From Huiozyma naganishii CBS 8797 (Eukaryota; Ascomycota; Saccharomycetes; Saccharomycetales; Saccharomycetaceae), in the NCBI RefSeq assembly GCF_000348985.1, contig NC_035922.1, forward strand, positions 943,604 to 1,007,603: a DNA stretch of 64,000 nucleotides. The letters run 5' to 3'. The notes beneath the pieces were generated by a model. That model made no database searches and was not told where the DNA came from. It was given only the letters and a program-made list of their open reading frames with translations. Position 1 is the first letter of the stretch; every line of letters starts with the position of its first letter. Shown piece after piece: positions 11,021-21,427 of this stretch. Both the position numbers and the translations under genes were made by a program.

Positions 11021-11332
11021 ATGTTCTCCAGATTGAAAGCGTTCATCGTCATACATCACGCCAAATTAGTAGGATTGACCACTCCAATTGGCGCCAATAA
11101 ATCGTTTGATGTTGATTTAGAGTTGGGAAAAGTTCAAGAAACGTTACATTTGAGAGACCCAGAGGAGAGCTTTGCATACGATAGCTACTACAGTGACTGG
11201 CTACCGCAGCTACGCCCAAAGAAGCCAGCTGTCTTGGTATCAATACCGCACACCGAGAAACAAATAGACTCGCCTAACCGCGCTGCTCACAACGTATATG
11301 AGTCCAAACTTGAGACACTTACGTACGTTTGA
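11021..11332 (+). CDS. Small orphan protein, 103 residues
   Basis: ORF starting MFSRLKAFIVIHHAK in a strong yeast start context (AAGAAAAAATG). The protein is soluble-looking, with an acidic and tyrosine-rich middle (FAYDSYYSDWLPQL) and a basic LRPKKP motif. I see no membrane segment or known domain. I do not recognise it: it does not match what I recall of SPG4 or other small genes near the S. cerevisiae loci. The context is between PMU1 and phosphoglucomutase. It has no overlap with a larger ORF, but without homologues its reality rests on start context, composition and position. Confidence 0.5.
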   Translation: MFSRLKAFIVIHHAKLVGLTTPIGANKSFDVDLELGKVQETLHLRDPEESFAYDSYYSDWLPQLRPKKPAVLVSIPHTEKQIDSPNRAAHNVYESKLETLTYV

Positions 11333-11572
11333 GCAAAACCCCAGCCTGCACTTGAATATGCCAGGTCATCTCTGAGCGGCATTTTTGATACAGGGAAATA
11401 ACGATACAATGATTCTATATTTACATAAGATTCGACATAACACAATGTTTTATACAACCGGTGGCACCTTTGTTCTTACACCATCTCTACACAGATACGC
11501 ATACCGTTCAGTTATCTGGTGTGAAGTAACCAGCGTATGTCCCCCAACACTATTCATGCAAAAATATGATCT

Positions 11573-11589
11573 CGGAGCCTTGTGGGCCG
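11573..11589. promoter_or_regulatory. CGG-N11-CCG, possible Gal4-type site
   Basis: CGG and CCG separated by exactly 11 bases, about 800 bp upstream of the phosphoglucomutase start. S. cerevisiae PGM2 (GAL5) is Gal4-controlled through such a site. The inner bases fit the preferred Gal4 consensus poorly, so this may be chance. Confidence 0.35.
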
Positions 11590-12259
11590 AGACATGTTAT
11601 TGTGTTGGGTTATACCACTGTAATAACGCGCATCCAAACGCGCAAGGTGTATTGTTTTGTAATGGACGACACTGGTCCGAGCATTTGAACTGTGCCCCAC
11701 TGCCACTTGGTGGCGGTTAATTGATCCCTGTCTACCCAGCACAACACTACAAATAATCTCTCCCAGAATGCAAGAACAACAAGAAATACTAGTGACCCAC
11801 CTTCCGTTGCAACACCCTCGTATGTATCTCTAGAATATTCTAATATATAAGTTGCGGATAGTTCCCCTTGTATTCCACACCTCCCCCCACCCCCTCTCCT
11901 TACTTACCCCTCATTACCTTACCCCACTTGAATCTGGTAAATCTGACAAAGGGAACATTAGTGGAAGTTAGCAACAGAAGAAGCAGCAGCCAAAACTTCA
12001 ACAACTTCAGCAGAACCAGCCGCAGCAGCAGAAACCTCCTTACTTTCCTCGAATCTCCACAGAACAATAAGCACACGCCTGCTTTCAGACAGTTCCATCC
12101 CCTTAAAATCCCCAAAAGGCAGAAGCAGAAAAAAATCACTACATTTTTTTCACCTCCGGGACTTTCACAGCAAGAAATACAGTAACAGCAGTAAAAGAAG
12201 AAGGACCTCGAGAAATCTTCCAAAAGAAGGGAGGTAAAAAAAGAAAAAACACAGTCAGA

Positions 12260-12267
12260 TATAAAAG
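12260..12267 (+). promoter_or_regulatory. TATA box of phosphoglucomutase gene
   Basis: TATAAAAG, 124-131 bp upstream of the ATG, within the usual yeast range and followed by an A-rich leader. Confidence 0.6.
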
Positions 12268-12390
12268 CCCCACGGATCGTTCTGATTCCAGTGAATTTTG
12301 AAAAGAATACAACAGATACATCTTTTCTGTAATTTCCATTTAGACAGGGATACTCAACTATTGTACACAGCAAATTAGACGTAACACAAT

Positions 12391-14103
12391 ATGGGTCAAT
12401 TCGAGGTACAGACTATTCCAACCAAGCCATACCAGGACCAGAAGCCCGGCACTTCCGGTCTGAGGAAGAAGACCGCCGTTTTTATGAAGGAGCCACACTA
12501 CACGGAGAATTTCATCCAGGCAATCTTGGAAGCAATTCCAGAAGGTTGCAAAGATGCTACGCTCGTGATTGGTGGTGACGGTCGTTTCTACAACGACGTA
12601 GTCATTAACAAGATCGCTGCCATTTCTGCTGCTAACGGTGTCCGCAAGCTGGTCATTGGCCAAAACGGGCTGCTTTCAACGCCAGCCACCTCTTACATCA
12701 TCAGGTCTTACAAGGATAAAGCCACAGGTGGTATCATTCTGACTGCTTCACACAACCCTGGTGGTCCAGAAAATGACATGGGTATCAAGTACAACCTGGC
12801 CAACGGTGGCCCTGCACCAGAGTCCGTGACGAACGCCATGTGGGAGATCTCCAAGAAGTTGACCTCCTACAAGATCATTAAGGATTTCCCAACTTTGGAC
12901 TTGTCCAAGATCGGGAACGATCAGAAATACGGCCCACTTTTGGTCGATATCATCGACACTACGAAGGAGTATGTCGAGTTCTTGAAGACGATCTTCGATT
13001 TCCCATTGATTAAGGCGTTCATCACAAAGCAACGCGAGACCAACAACTGGAAGTTGCTATTTGACTCGCTGAACGGGATCACTGGCCCCTACGGTAAGGC
13101 CATCTTCGTCGACGAGTTTGGTCTACCAGCTGAGGAGGCCCTACAGAACTGGCACCCACAGCCGGATTTCGGTGGTCTGCACCCAGATCCAAACTTGACT
13201 TACGCCAAGACTCTTGTCGAAAGGGTCGACCGTGAGAAGATCCAATTCGGTGCTGCCTCGGACGGTGACGGTGACAGAAACATGATCTACGGTGCCGGTC
13301 CAGCGTTCGTCTCCCCGGGGGACTCCGTCGCCATCATCGCTGAATACGCCGCGGAGATCCCATACTTCGCCAAGCAGGGCATCTACGGGCTAGCAAGGTC
13401 CTTCCCTACGTCAAATGCGATTGACCTTGTTGCCCAGAAGCACGGCCTAAAATGTTACGAGGTTCCCACAGGTTGGAAGTTTTTCTGTGCCTTGTTCGAC
13501 GCAAAGAAACTGTCCATCTGCGGTGAGGAATCATTCGGTACCGGGTCCAACCATATAAGAGAGAAGGACGGTTTATGGGCCGTCGTTGCCTGGTTGAACG
13601 TGCTGGCTCTGTACAACAAACACAACCCAGAGAAGGATGCTTCCATCAAGACTGTCCAGGAGGAGTTCTGGCACAAGTATGGTCGTGTCTTCTTCACGCG
13701 TTACGATTATGAACATGTATCTTCTGAGGATGCAGCCAAGGTCGTCAACCAACTGGAAGGTTACATCGCCAAACCCGATTTTGTGGGGAGTGCCTTCGCT
13801 GGCGACAAATCGGTAACGGTTACGGAAGCAGGTGACTTCTCGTACACGGACCTGGACGGCTCCGTTTCGAGCCACCAGGGTCTGTACGTCAAGTTATCCA
13901 ACGGTGCGAGATTTGTGCTAAGACTGTCCGGTACTGGTTCCTCAGGTGCCACGATCAGACTGTACATTGAAAACTACACCGATGACAAATCAAAGTATGG
14001 TTTGGAACCGGAAGAGTTCCTAAAGCCAACCATCACCTCGGTCTTGAAATTCTTGAACTTCAAAGAATCGATCGGCACAGACGAGCCTACAGTCCGTACA
14101 TGA
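12391..14103 (+). CDS. PGM1/PGM2: Phosphoglucomutase
   Basis: 570 residues, the usual length of the yeast enzymes. It interconverts glucose-1-phosphate and glucose-6-phosphate through a phosphoserine. The catalytic serine is Ser120 in LTASHNPGG. The Mg-binding loop is SDGDGDRN near 291, and the substrate loop is GEESFGTGSNH. The C-terminal phosphate-binding RLSGTGSSGATIR is present. The protein is cytosolic with no leader. Codon choice is strongly biased (GCC, GGT, TTG, AAG), which suggests high expression. It links galactose, glycogen, trehalose and UDP-glucose metabolism. PGM1 and PGM2 are genome-duplication paralogues, and the flanking YPK and PMU genes fit either block. Confidence 0.98.
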   Translation: MGQFEVQTIPTKPYQDQKPGTSGLRKKTAVFMKEPHYTENFIQAILEAIPEGCKDATLVIGGDGRFYNDVVINKIAAISAANGVRKLVIGQNGLLSTPATSYIIRSYKDKATGGIILTASHNPGGPENDMGIKYNLANGGPAPESVTNAMWEISKKLTSYKIIKDFPTLDLSKIGNDQKYGPLLVDIIDTTKEYVEFLKTIFDFPLIKAFITKQRETNNWKLLFDSLNGITGPYGKAIFVDEFGLPAEEALQNWHPQPDFGGLHPDPNLTYAKTLVERVDREKIQFGAASDGDGDRNMIYGAGPAFVSPGDSVAIIAEYAAEIPYFAKQGIYGLARSFPTSNAIDLVAQKHGLKCYEVPTGWKFFCALFDAKKLSICGEESFGTGSNHIREKDGLWAVVAWLNVLALYNKHNPEKDASIKTVQEEFWHKYGRVFFTRYDYEHVSSEDAAKVVNQLEGYIAKPDFVGSAFAGDKSVTVTEAGDFSYTDLDGSVSSHQGLYVKLSNGARFVLRLSGTGSSGATIRLYIENYTDDKSKYGLEPEEFLKPTITSVLKFLNFKESIGTDEPTVRT

Positions 14104-14834
14104 TTTTCGATGAAGGAGCAACGAACAGCGAGACGTTTAGAAGTATCCTCCCCGTCCTCCTTATGTAAATTTACATAGAGTATGCAAAAAAAAACGAATA
14201 TGTGTTAATGTATCATTAATGGTCACAACAATCAGCGAAGCGCGGCATTTTTCCCTTGGCATCCTCCCTATATCTGTCATCGTTGTTGTTGTTGTTCTCT
14301 CAGTTTCTTCCAGTTGTTGCTGAGTTTCCTAAACTGGCCGGTCGAATATATCACTACGGACGTGTCCTTCCGGTTTTTTACTAAGTGACAACATGTGAAG
14401 TGTATTACTGGCGGGTTAAGAAGGGGTAGGTGCAATAGTTGGCCTCCCTCTCCCGTTCATTATTTCTCTCTCCTTCTACGTGTTTACGTTTGTACGAAAA
14501 CAAAAGAAGCTGAGTTTATTATCGCTGTTTATAAAGATTGCATTGTTTGTTGAGAGAGAGGGTCAGTAACGTAGCCCCCAGACGCTGTTATTGCTACTTT
14601 AACGCTCTAATCAGAGAATAGAACTGAGTTGTGCTCGGAACTCTCTTGTCTTATTTATACTTTTCACGAGACAGGATAAAAAAACCGGTAACAGGATTTT
14701 TGAGATTTTTTAGTCAGAATTTAAAAGAAGGAAAGAAAGAGGCTGAAAGAGAGTGTTATAATCCACTTCCTTTGATCACATTTGCCAGAATACCGCTATA
14801 CCAGCAAGTGAACTAAGTCAAAAACCAAACTACT
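14104..14834. other. Intergenic: PGM 3' flank and YPK promoter
   Basis: 731 bp. Holds a (TTG)n-like stretch near 14284-14296, an AGGGG element near 14422, and T- and A-rich leader sequence before the kinase ATG. No RNA gene or convincing ORF. Confidence 0.55.
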
Positions 14835-16913
14835 ATGTACGCATTGAAGAACAGATTCAAATTTGGGAAGAATAAAGAGGAGAAGGAGAAGGAGAAGGAG
14901 GGGAAACACCACAGTATCTTCCACCTGAACGGCGAGAGCAAAAACGAGAACAAAGTAAGTCCAGACCCAACGTTGGAGGATGTGAACGGGGTAAGTAACG
15001 AGAGAAGAGACACGATCACGAACAATAACTCGGGCTCCGCCCCGACAAGGTCGTCCTATGATGCTGGGTCAACCACGTCCACTGTCAGTCAACAGCCCTC
15101 GGACAACTTCAATTATGACTCGACATTGAGTAGTAACCCAGATTTTGCTGGTCCAGAGACCACACCGGGCCTGTCTGAGACACATGTCAACAATACGTCG
15201 ACGTCAACTTCCGGCATAATGACCATAAAAGTGTATAACGGTGAAGGGTTTGTGCTACCCTTCGATATTACTGCCAATGACCAAATCCTGACTAAGCTTT
15301 TGGGGTCCGGAATCCCATTGCAGCAAAGAGGCTCTGTGGATGCATCCAATGAGATAGATCAGCTCGCATCGCAGATTTCGAGGGTGACTTTATCGAACCA
15401 GGGTCCGGGCGGTGAATCTTTGATTTCCAAGGAATCGTCATCCAAGTTCATCCCCGCTACGATACTTTTACCCGGTTCGCAAAGCGCCAGTCCATTGTTA
15501 TACTTCACCATTGAGTTTGATAACACTGTGGCCACAATCGAACCGGAGTACGGGACCATGACTGCTCCGGTTTTCAATAAGATATCCACCTTCGATGTTA
15601 CAAGGAAACTACCCTACTTGAAGATAGACGTATTTGCGCGGATACCTTCCATCCTTCTACCATCAAAGACCTGGCAACAAGAGGTGAGCGACCATGACCC
15701 GAGACTAAAGGAGATGTTTGACAAGATTAATAGTAACCAGGACATTCATCTGGACTCATTCCACTTGCCCGTGAACCTGAAAATCAATTCTGCAGCGAAC
15801 ATCAGATTGTACAACCATCATTGGATTACTTTGGAGAATGGGTTCGGTAAAATCAATTTGAGTATAGACTATAAGCCATCCAAGAACAAGCCACTGTCCA
15901 TTGACGACTTTGATCTGCTAAAGGTTATTGGGAAGGGTTCATTTGGGAAAGTCATGCAAGTCAGGAAGAAGGACACTCAAAAGATATATGCTTTGAAAGC
16001 TATCAGGAAGTCGTACATCGTGTCAAAATCTGAAGTGACGCATACCCTGGCTGAGAGGACAGTTTTGGCAAGGGTGGAATGCCCATTTATTGTTCCTCTG
16101 AAATTTTCCTTCCAGTCTCCAGAAAAGTTGTATTTGGTTCTGGCATGTATCAACGGTGGTGAGCTGTTTTACCATCTGCAGAAGGAGGGTAGATTTGACT
16201 TGTCGCGCTCGAGGTTCTATGCGGCAGAGTTGTTATGTGCCTTGGAAACATTGCACAACTTGGATGTCATCTACCGTGATCTAAAACCAGAGAACATTTT
16301 GCTAGACTACCAGGGGCACATCGCATTGTGTGATTTCGGGTTATGTAAACTGAACATGAAAGACGATGACAAAACCGACACTTTTTGCGGTACTCCAGAA
16401 TATCTGGCACCAGAATTGCTGTTGGGCCAAGGTTACTCGAAGGTCGTTGACTGGTGGACCCTTGGTGTCTTGCTGTACGAGATGCTGACTGGGCTGCCAC
16501 CTTACTATGACGAGGATATTCCCAAGATGTACAAAAAGATCCTACAAGCTCCATTGAGGTTCCCCGATGGATTTGACAGAGATGCTAAGGACCTGCTGAT
16601 TGGGTTACTAAGCAGAGATCCCGTGAGACGGCTGGGTCGTAACGGTGCCGACGAAATCAAAAACCACCAATTCTTCAGCCAGTTGTCCTGGAAGCGTCTG
16701 ATGATGAAGGGTTACATCCCACCATACAAGCCACCCGTGAGTAGTGCCATTGACACATCCAACTTCAACCAAGAATTCACAAAGGAGAAGCCCATCGATA
16801 GTGTTGTAGACGAGTACTTGAGCGAAAGTGTCCAGAAACAATTTGGTGGGTGGACCTACGTTGGGAGTGAACAACTGGGCAGCTCCATGGTCCAAGGTAG
16901 AAGCATCAAATAA
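14835..16913 (+). CDS. YPK1/YPK2: AGC protein kinase Ypk1/Ypk2 (SGK-like, TORC2 effector)
   Basis: 692 residues; the S. cerevisiae proteins have 680 and 677. The N-terminal 350 residues are regulatory, low-complexity at first (a KEEKEKEKEGK run) then C2-like. The kinase domain begins at about residue 358, with glycine loop GKGSFGKV (366-373), catalytic YRDLKPENILL (480-490) and DFG at 500-502. The PDK1 (Pkh) site is Thr516 in DTFCGTPEY. The AGC tail ends with a turn-motif region and hydrophobic motif FGGWTYVG, the TORC2 target. Known role: sphingolipid and plasma-membrane homeostasis, and endocytosis. It follows phosphoglucomutase on the same strand, as in S. cerevisiae. Confidence 0.98.
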   Translation: MYALKNRFKFGKNKEEKEKEKEGKHHSIFHLNGESKNENKVSPDPTLEDVNGVSNERRDTITNNNSGSAPTRSSYDAGSTTSTVSQQPSDNFNYDSTLSSNPDFAGPETTPGLSETHVNNTSTSTSGIMTIKVYNGEGFVLPFDITANDQILTKLLGSGIPLQQRGSVDASNEIDQLASQISRVTLSNQGPGGESLISKESSSKFIPATILLPGSQSASPLLYFTIEFDNTVATIEPEYGTMTAPVFNKISTFDVTRKLPYLKIDVFARIPSILLPSKTWQQEVSDHDPRLKEMFDKINSNQDIHLDSFHLPVNLKINSAANIRLYNHHWITLENGFGKINLSIDYKPSKNKPLSIDDFDLLKVIGKGSFGKVMQVRKKDTQKIYALKAIRKSYIVSKSEVTHTLAERTVLARVECPFIVPLKFSFQSPEKLYLVLACINGGELFYHLQKEGRFDLSRSRFYAAELLCALETLHNLDVIYRDLKPENILLDYQGHIALCDFGLCKLNMKDDDKTDTFCGTPEYLAPELLLGQGYSKVVDWWTLGVLLYEMLTGLPPYYDEDIPKMYKKILQAPLRFPDGFDRDAKDLLIGLLSRDPVRRLGRNGADEIKNHQFFSQLSWKRLMMKGYIPPYKPPVSSAIDTSNFNQEFTKEKPIDSVVDEYLSESVQKQFGGWTYVGSEQLGSSMVQGRSIK

Positions 16914-17265
16914 GCCATTGCGGCGCATCGTAACGAATACACATATATCTACGTACAGCTTTCCGTGAGGGATAAACATATAGAACCGCAAGACGCATCG
17001 CATTGCACTGCACTGCGATGGCCTCTTTCTCAGTTACCCGCTCTGGGGAAGGGCTGAAACTGCTTAAGTAAGAAAATTTTTCCTTTAAAATTGAGATGCC
17101 ACAATTACCACGAATTTTTCAGCAAGTTTTCTTTATTTTTTTTCGATGGGCATCCGTCTTTTCTGATTACAATATAAGCTCCCAACTACTCCTTGCTCCT
17201 TTCCGAACTTACAGATCAAGATTTATACAGTCAGTTCCTAAGAAAGTGAAACATTGCGATACAAC
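16914..17265. other. Intergenic: RRN3 promoter
   Basis: 352 bp. Includes AAAATTTT (17073-17080), an RRPE-like element typical of ribosome-biogenesis genes, and a partial PAC-like GCGATGG near 17017. An A/T-rich leader precedes the ATG. Confidence 0.6.
17073..17080. promoter_or_regulatory. RRPE-like element AAAATTTT
   Basis: GAAAATTTTTC lies about 190 bp before the RRN3 start. RRPE elements mark ribosome-biogenesis promoters in yeasts, which suits a Pol I factor. The core is short and AT-rich, so chance occurrence is possible. Confidence 0.4.
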
Positions 17266-19376
17266 ATGATGGCATTTGAGAACACCGCTAAGCGGCCATC
17301 AACGAAGGATACGATAAATCCTATAGAGGCCAAAAAACGGAAAGTGGAGTTCGCAAACGACGTTACTCTATACCCATTAGTAAATAACGCAGAAGAACGC
17401 CACAATGGCAATGAACCTGATAATGATGTTGCTGCTTTTTCATCTGTGCTATATAGTCGATATGTCCATTCTGCACTAGCTGCTCTTGTTAAGGTATGTG
17501 AATTTTGCTTTTTCTCTCCCGCTCTTCAGACTTCGTGGGGGCTTAATGTCGTCTAGGTAATCCCACTTTACCCTTTTCGCTTGTGAGGAATGCTTTTACT
17601 AACAATCAACAACACAAACTGCGGTCGCACTTTGTTGCTATTTTATTACAGAAGGACACGAATCCAATCAATGTAATTGCTAACCAATTGGCACTCCCAG
17701 CAAAGAGTTCTGATGGTATCAAACCTGAAAACCTCAACATCCTGTTGGATGCTCTATCCAGCAATATCAACAGCATAGACTCCTCAAAGGGCGCTGCGCT
17801 GATACAGGCGTTGATAAATTTCGATAGCTGGTGGAACCTACCCAACCTAAGCTTGAACAAGTATATTAGTTTCATCAGAATTCTTTGCTCTAGTATACCC
17901 AAATGGTGGCAAGATGTATCACATAACTTAATTTCGAATTTCGGTGAGCTTCCATTGGAAGAGACGAAATTCAAGCACCATGAGCTGTTGAACTACTTCA
18001 TCAAAGTTATCCCGAGCTCCATGGGGTTTATTGACTCTTATCTGGTCAGGTTTTTCCCCAACAAAAATGCTGGGCGTAAAAATCTAATCAACTACACATC
18101 CAACGTCTTATACCTAACTAGTTATTGTAGGGAGCTGCGGTTTCAAGTATGGTCGTTGATTGTCGAGAAGGCAATTTCAATTGATGTCGAGCTACAGAAT
18201 GAGTTAGATGAGATGGATGATGACATCGATGACAGCGATCTAAGTGAAGATGACGACGACGACGACGACGACGAGGATGATGAGGATGATGATGATGATG
18301 ATGCTATGAGCGACGTTGAAGGCGCTGGTAAATCAAGTATTGAGAAGGGGATGGGCAGTAAAACGACTGCTGAAGAAAACGAGGGCGACCTCTTTGACCC
18401 GATAGAGATGGAGGACGATGAGCAGTACAATGTTGAAGTTACGCAGAGTATCAAGGAGTTATCTAGCAAGCTGGATGATATTCTGGCGTTGGTAAGTAAC
18501 TATATCACTAGAGAGGTAACGCCTGAGACTCTTGAACTAGGTGAAGGTATCGATGTGTTTAATACCTTGACCACCCTGTTCAAAACACACGTTTTACCAA
18601 CGTATTACACGAGGTCTGTCCAATATATCATGTTCCATGTCTCCCAGCAGCAGTTGGAGTTGATGGATTCGTTTTTGGTTACGTTAATTGATATCTCTTT
18701 CTCTCCCAATGAGACCGTGGAAAAGAAGATCAAGTCTCTGCAGTATCTAGGGTCGTATATTGCCCGTGCCAAAAAACTATCCAGAACACAGATTATTTTT
18801 GTGGCCAGTTACCTTACATCGTGGCTGAACAGATACGCTATTGAACGAGAGGAGGAAGTGAACCAGCCAGGTGGTATGGAGAGGTTTAAACATTTCTACG
18901 CGGCATTTCAGGCGCTCTGCTACGTTTTCTGTTTCCGCAGAGACATGTTCAGAGACCTTGACGGGAACTGGGAATGCGAACTGGACAAATTTTTCCAAAG
19001 AATGATCATCTCAAAGTTCAATCCACTGAAATACTGTAACGAAAACGTAATGCTCATGTTTGCGAGAATCACGCAACATGAAGACATCGCGTACTGTTTC
19101 AGCATCATCGAAAATAACAACCACGAAAGGTTAAGGGGCATTGTGGGCAAAGCTGATTTGAGCAAGACAGGCACCGCCGAGATCAGCAGCTCTAACGGCT
19201 CCGCATCCACGCCAACCTGGTCGCTGGCGACGAGACAACAGTTCATCGACCTACAGAGCTACTTCCCCTACGACCCTCTATTTTTGAAAAACTACAAAGG
19301 TATAATGAGAGACTATTTCATAGAGTGGAGTGAGGTAAGTGGAGATTTAGAAAGTGACCATGATTCTGACGATTAA
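17266..19376 (+). CDS. RRN3: RNA polymerase I initiation factor Rrn3, two exons
   Basis: Exon 1 is 17266-17493 (76 codons) and exon 2 is 17652-19376. Spliced, they give 650 residues, against 627 in S. cerevisiae. Rrn3 (TIF-IA) bridges Pol I to the core factor at rDNA promoters. Exon 1 starts MMAFENTAKRP like S. cerevisiae, and the ATG pair at 17266/17269 is the start. The join ALVK|KDTNPINVIANQ restores an ungapped match to the S. cerevisiae protein across the junction. Other conserved blocks are SSIPKWWQDVS, SSMGFIDSYLVRFFPNKN, HVSQQQLELMDSFLVTLIDIS and LQSYFPYDPLFLKNYK. A long Asp/Glu tract lies in the middle (GAT/GAC repeats 18237-18303). The intron is unusual because S. cerevisiae RRN3 has none. 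Confidence 0.95.
17494..17651 (+). other. Spliceosomal intron in RRN3 (158 nt, phase 0)
   Basis: 5' splice site GTATGT (17494-17499), perfect branch point TACTAAC (17597-17603) and 3' splice site TTACAG ending at 17651, 49 nt after the branch adenosine. Unspliced reading hits an in-frame stop at 17554-17556. Removal joins the two coding parts in frame between codons with no gain or loss of conserved residues. Confidence 0.93.
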
Positions 19377-19600
19377 GATCTGTGTCGCGCGATGGGGCTT
19401 ACCTCTCTCCAGCTGGCGTTCGGGCTGCGTCCCAAAAATTGTCTCACTTCCGTCCACATTAACAATCAAAATTTTTACTGCATTCATACATATATAGAAC
19501 ATCATACAGTCGAAAATATGTATTAACTAATACCACTATCCTAGTCTCCTGTGCCCCACGATAGTACGGCTTAAAAGCGGATTATAAACCTTTGAATAAA

Positions 19601-21427
19601 ATGCAAAAAGGACGTCAGGGGATTTGTAACATTTCCGAGGAAATACAAGAAAAAAATCGCATCACCTTTCTTTCATGTTTGAACAGTTTATGGAGAAGGC
19701 CCCTTCCTCTGGCGTCAAGTGTCTACTGCACAACTGAGGGCATCGCCAACAATATGAGGTTACCAGCAGTGGTTGGTCTGTCTGAAACAGATGCACTCTC
19801 CTCGTTGCAGGCAAGTTTCCGAGCGGAACAGACGAATGATTATGACCCTACTTCCCCGCCTTACTATTCGAACCCTCCCCCGGATTCGGACCCGGATACT
19901 ATCAACCTAGCGTTCTTGATCAGTCTGTCGGTTACGTTTGCCATCATGATGATCATGCTAATCTTGGCAGCCGCGTACGTAACGTTTTTCAGCGATGATG
20001 AGGCGGAGTACGATGAAGAGATGGGATACGGTGCGCGCGTTGGTGCTGGCGGGAGAAGTCGTGGTTTGGGTAGGTTGTTCAATAAGAAGCGGAGTGATGT
20101 GTTACTGGACTCGTCGTTTGTGCAGGCACTGGATACGGAAAACGATGAAGCGTTTAAGACGCTAGAGAGTGCTGAGCTTAAGAAAATGTCCAGTTTTGAA
20201 ACGGAATTGTATCGTAGAGCACAGGAGTACTTGAAAATGAATCCCCCATGCGTTACAAAATTTAATACGTTTGTTGATGAACACGACAGGTCAGTTTTGA
20301 AGGATAGAGGGATCCAGTCGTACTATTTTTTGCCTAGTATTAACGATAATGTTGATGAGGAGGGCCGGTTTTTACCCAGTTTCCTAGTGGAGGACAAACT
20401 TGACATCAGTTTCACCGAAAACAACAAGAGCTCGAGTACCCTGTTGAACTTCCCACTACCATTCAATAAAAAGGACGCTGTGTATTTTGAGGTGAAGGTA
20501 TTCAGACACGAGAGAAACTCGAACAGTATATTTAGCGTTGGACTGACAACGGTCCCCTACCCGTACTTTAGGATCCCAGGGATGTCTAACTTTTCGATAG
20601 CGTACGAATCCACTGGGAAACTAAGAGTGAACAACCCGTTTACGGCGCCCACTTTACTACCTAAATTGGAGGAAGGTGACGTTGTTGGGTTTGGGTATCG
20701 ATACAGGACCGGGTCGCTTTTCATCACGCATAACGGGAAGAAGATCATGGATGTGGCGCAGAATATCCGCGTTGATTTGTTTGTCAGTATTGGTGCGATG
20801 AACGCTTCGTACACGCGGACATACACAAGGGATGGGCTCTTGGAGGACCCTGATAACGTTTCGATAAGGGACAGTCTCTCGGAAGGTGAGTACGTCGAAC
20901 TCCCAAAGAAGTTGCAGAGAGTTTACGATATACGGCGCGAGCCTGTGGATAGTGACCCTATTGAGTTGAACGTTAATTTGGGTAATATTGGGTTTGTCTT
21001 TATAGAGGCTAATGTGAAGAAGTACTCGTTTGGCAGTGTCTATGGAGACATTGGCATCCCGCCAGTGTACACCGGTGCTGGGCAGAACAATGACTTGCTG
21101 TTGCAAAAAGGCGAGGACACTCCACCGAAATATCCTACGGAGGCAGTTACTGACGATGACGATGAAGACCATGGCGTGATAGTTGGTGCCAGCGGTGACT
21201 TGGACACGTACGAGCACAACTCATCCGCGTATGACCAAATGCATAATGATACCCCCACGGGAAGGAATGCGCTGATACCGAGCGGTCTGTCTGTTATCAT
21301 GGAAGAGGAAGTGAGTCCATCAGACGATGAGACGTCGCCCCTGATTACGACAGAGCCTGCTGTGAAGGACAAGAAGAAGAAACAAAAGAACAAAAGAAAG
21401 GGCAAGAAGAGAAGAGGTAGGTCTTAA
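19601..21427 (+). CDS. SSH4: Ssh4-like SPRY-domain ubiquitin-ligase adaptor of the vacuole/endosome
   Basis: 608 residues from the ATG at 19601; S. cerevisiae Ssh4 has 579. One strong transmembrane segment (NLAFLISLSVTFAIMMIMLI, about residues 102-130) is followed by a cytosolic region with a SPRY domain (YFEVKVFRHERNSNSIFSVG through GYRYRTGSLFITHNGKKI). The C-terminus is acidic and ends in a Lys/Arg-rich tail. Known role: recruits Rsp5 to ubiquitinate membrane cargo for multivesicular-body sorting. The start is uncertain: an in-frame ATG at 19754 (MRLPAVVGL) would give 557 residues. I chose 19601 because a TATA-like element near 19490 makes it the first ATG expected in the message. Position after RRN3 matches YKL124W. 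Confidence 0.9.
   Translation: MQKGRQGICNISEEIQEKNRITFLSCLNSLWRRPLPLASSVYCTTEGIANNMRLPAVVGLSETDALSSLQASFRAEQTNDYDPTSPPYYSNPPPDSDPDTINLAFLISLSVTFAIMMIMLILAAAYVTFFSDDEAEYDEEMGYGARVGAGGRSRGLGRLFNKKRSDVLLDSSFVQALDTENDEAFKTLESAELKKMSSFETELYRRAQEYLKMNPPCVTKFNTFVDEHDRSVLKDRGIQSYYFLPSINDNVDEEGRFLPSFLVEDKLDISFTENNKSSSTLLNFPLPFNKKDAVYFEVKVFRHERNSNSIFSVGLTTVPYPYFRIPGMSNFSIAYESTGKLRVNNPFTAPTLLPKLEEGDVVGFGYRYRTGSLFITHNGKKIMDVAQNIRVDLFVSIGAMNASYTRTYTRDGLLEDPDNVSIRDSLSEGEYVELPKKLQRVYDIRREPVDSDPIELNVNLGNIGFVFIEANVKKYSFGSVYGDIGIPPVYTGAGQNNDLLLQKGEDTPPKYPTEAVTDDDDEDHGVIVGASGDLDTYEHNSSAYDQMHNDTPTGRNALIPSGLSVIMEEEVSPSDDETSPLITTEPAVKDKKKKQKNKRKGKKRRGRS

Larger units (their letters stand above)
11333..12390. other. 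Intergenic: phosphoglucomutase promoter
   Basis: 1.06 kb. Contains a CGG-N11-CCG element (11573-11589), pyrimidine-rich CCCCT/ACCCCT stress-element-like repeats near 11880-11915, and a TATA box TATAAAAG (12260-12267) about 130 bp before the ATG. A 111-codon ORF (11385-11720) looks spurious. Confidence 0.6.

Noticed and set aside
11385..11720. 111-codon plus-strand ORF in the phosphoglucomutase promoter
   Set aside because: Cys/Tyr/His-rich composition unlike real genes here; overlaps likely regulatory sequence.
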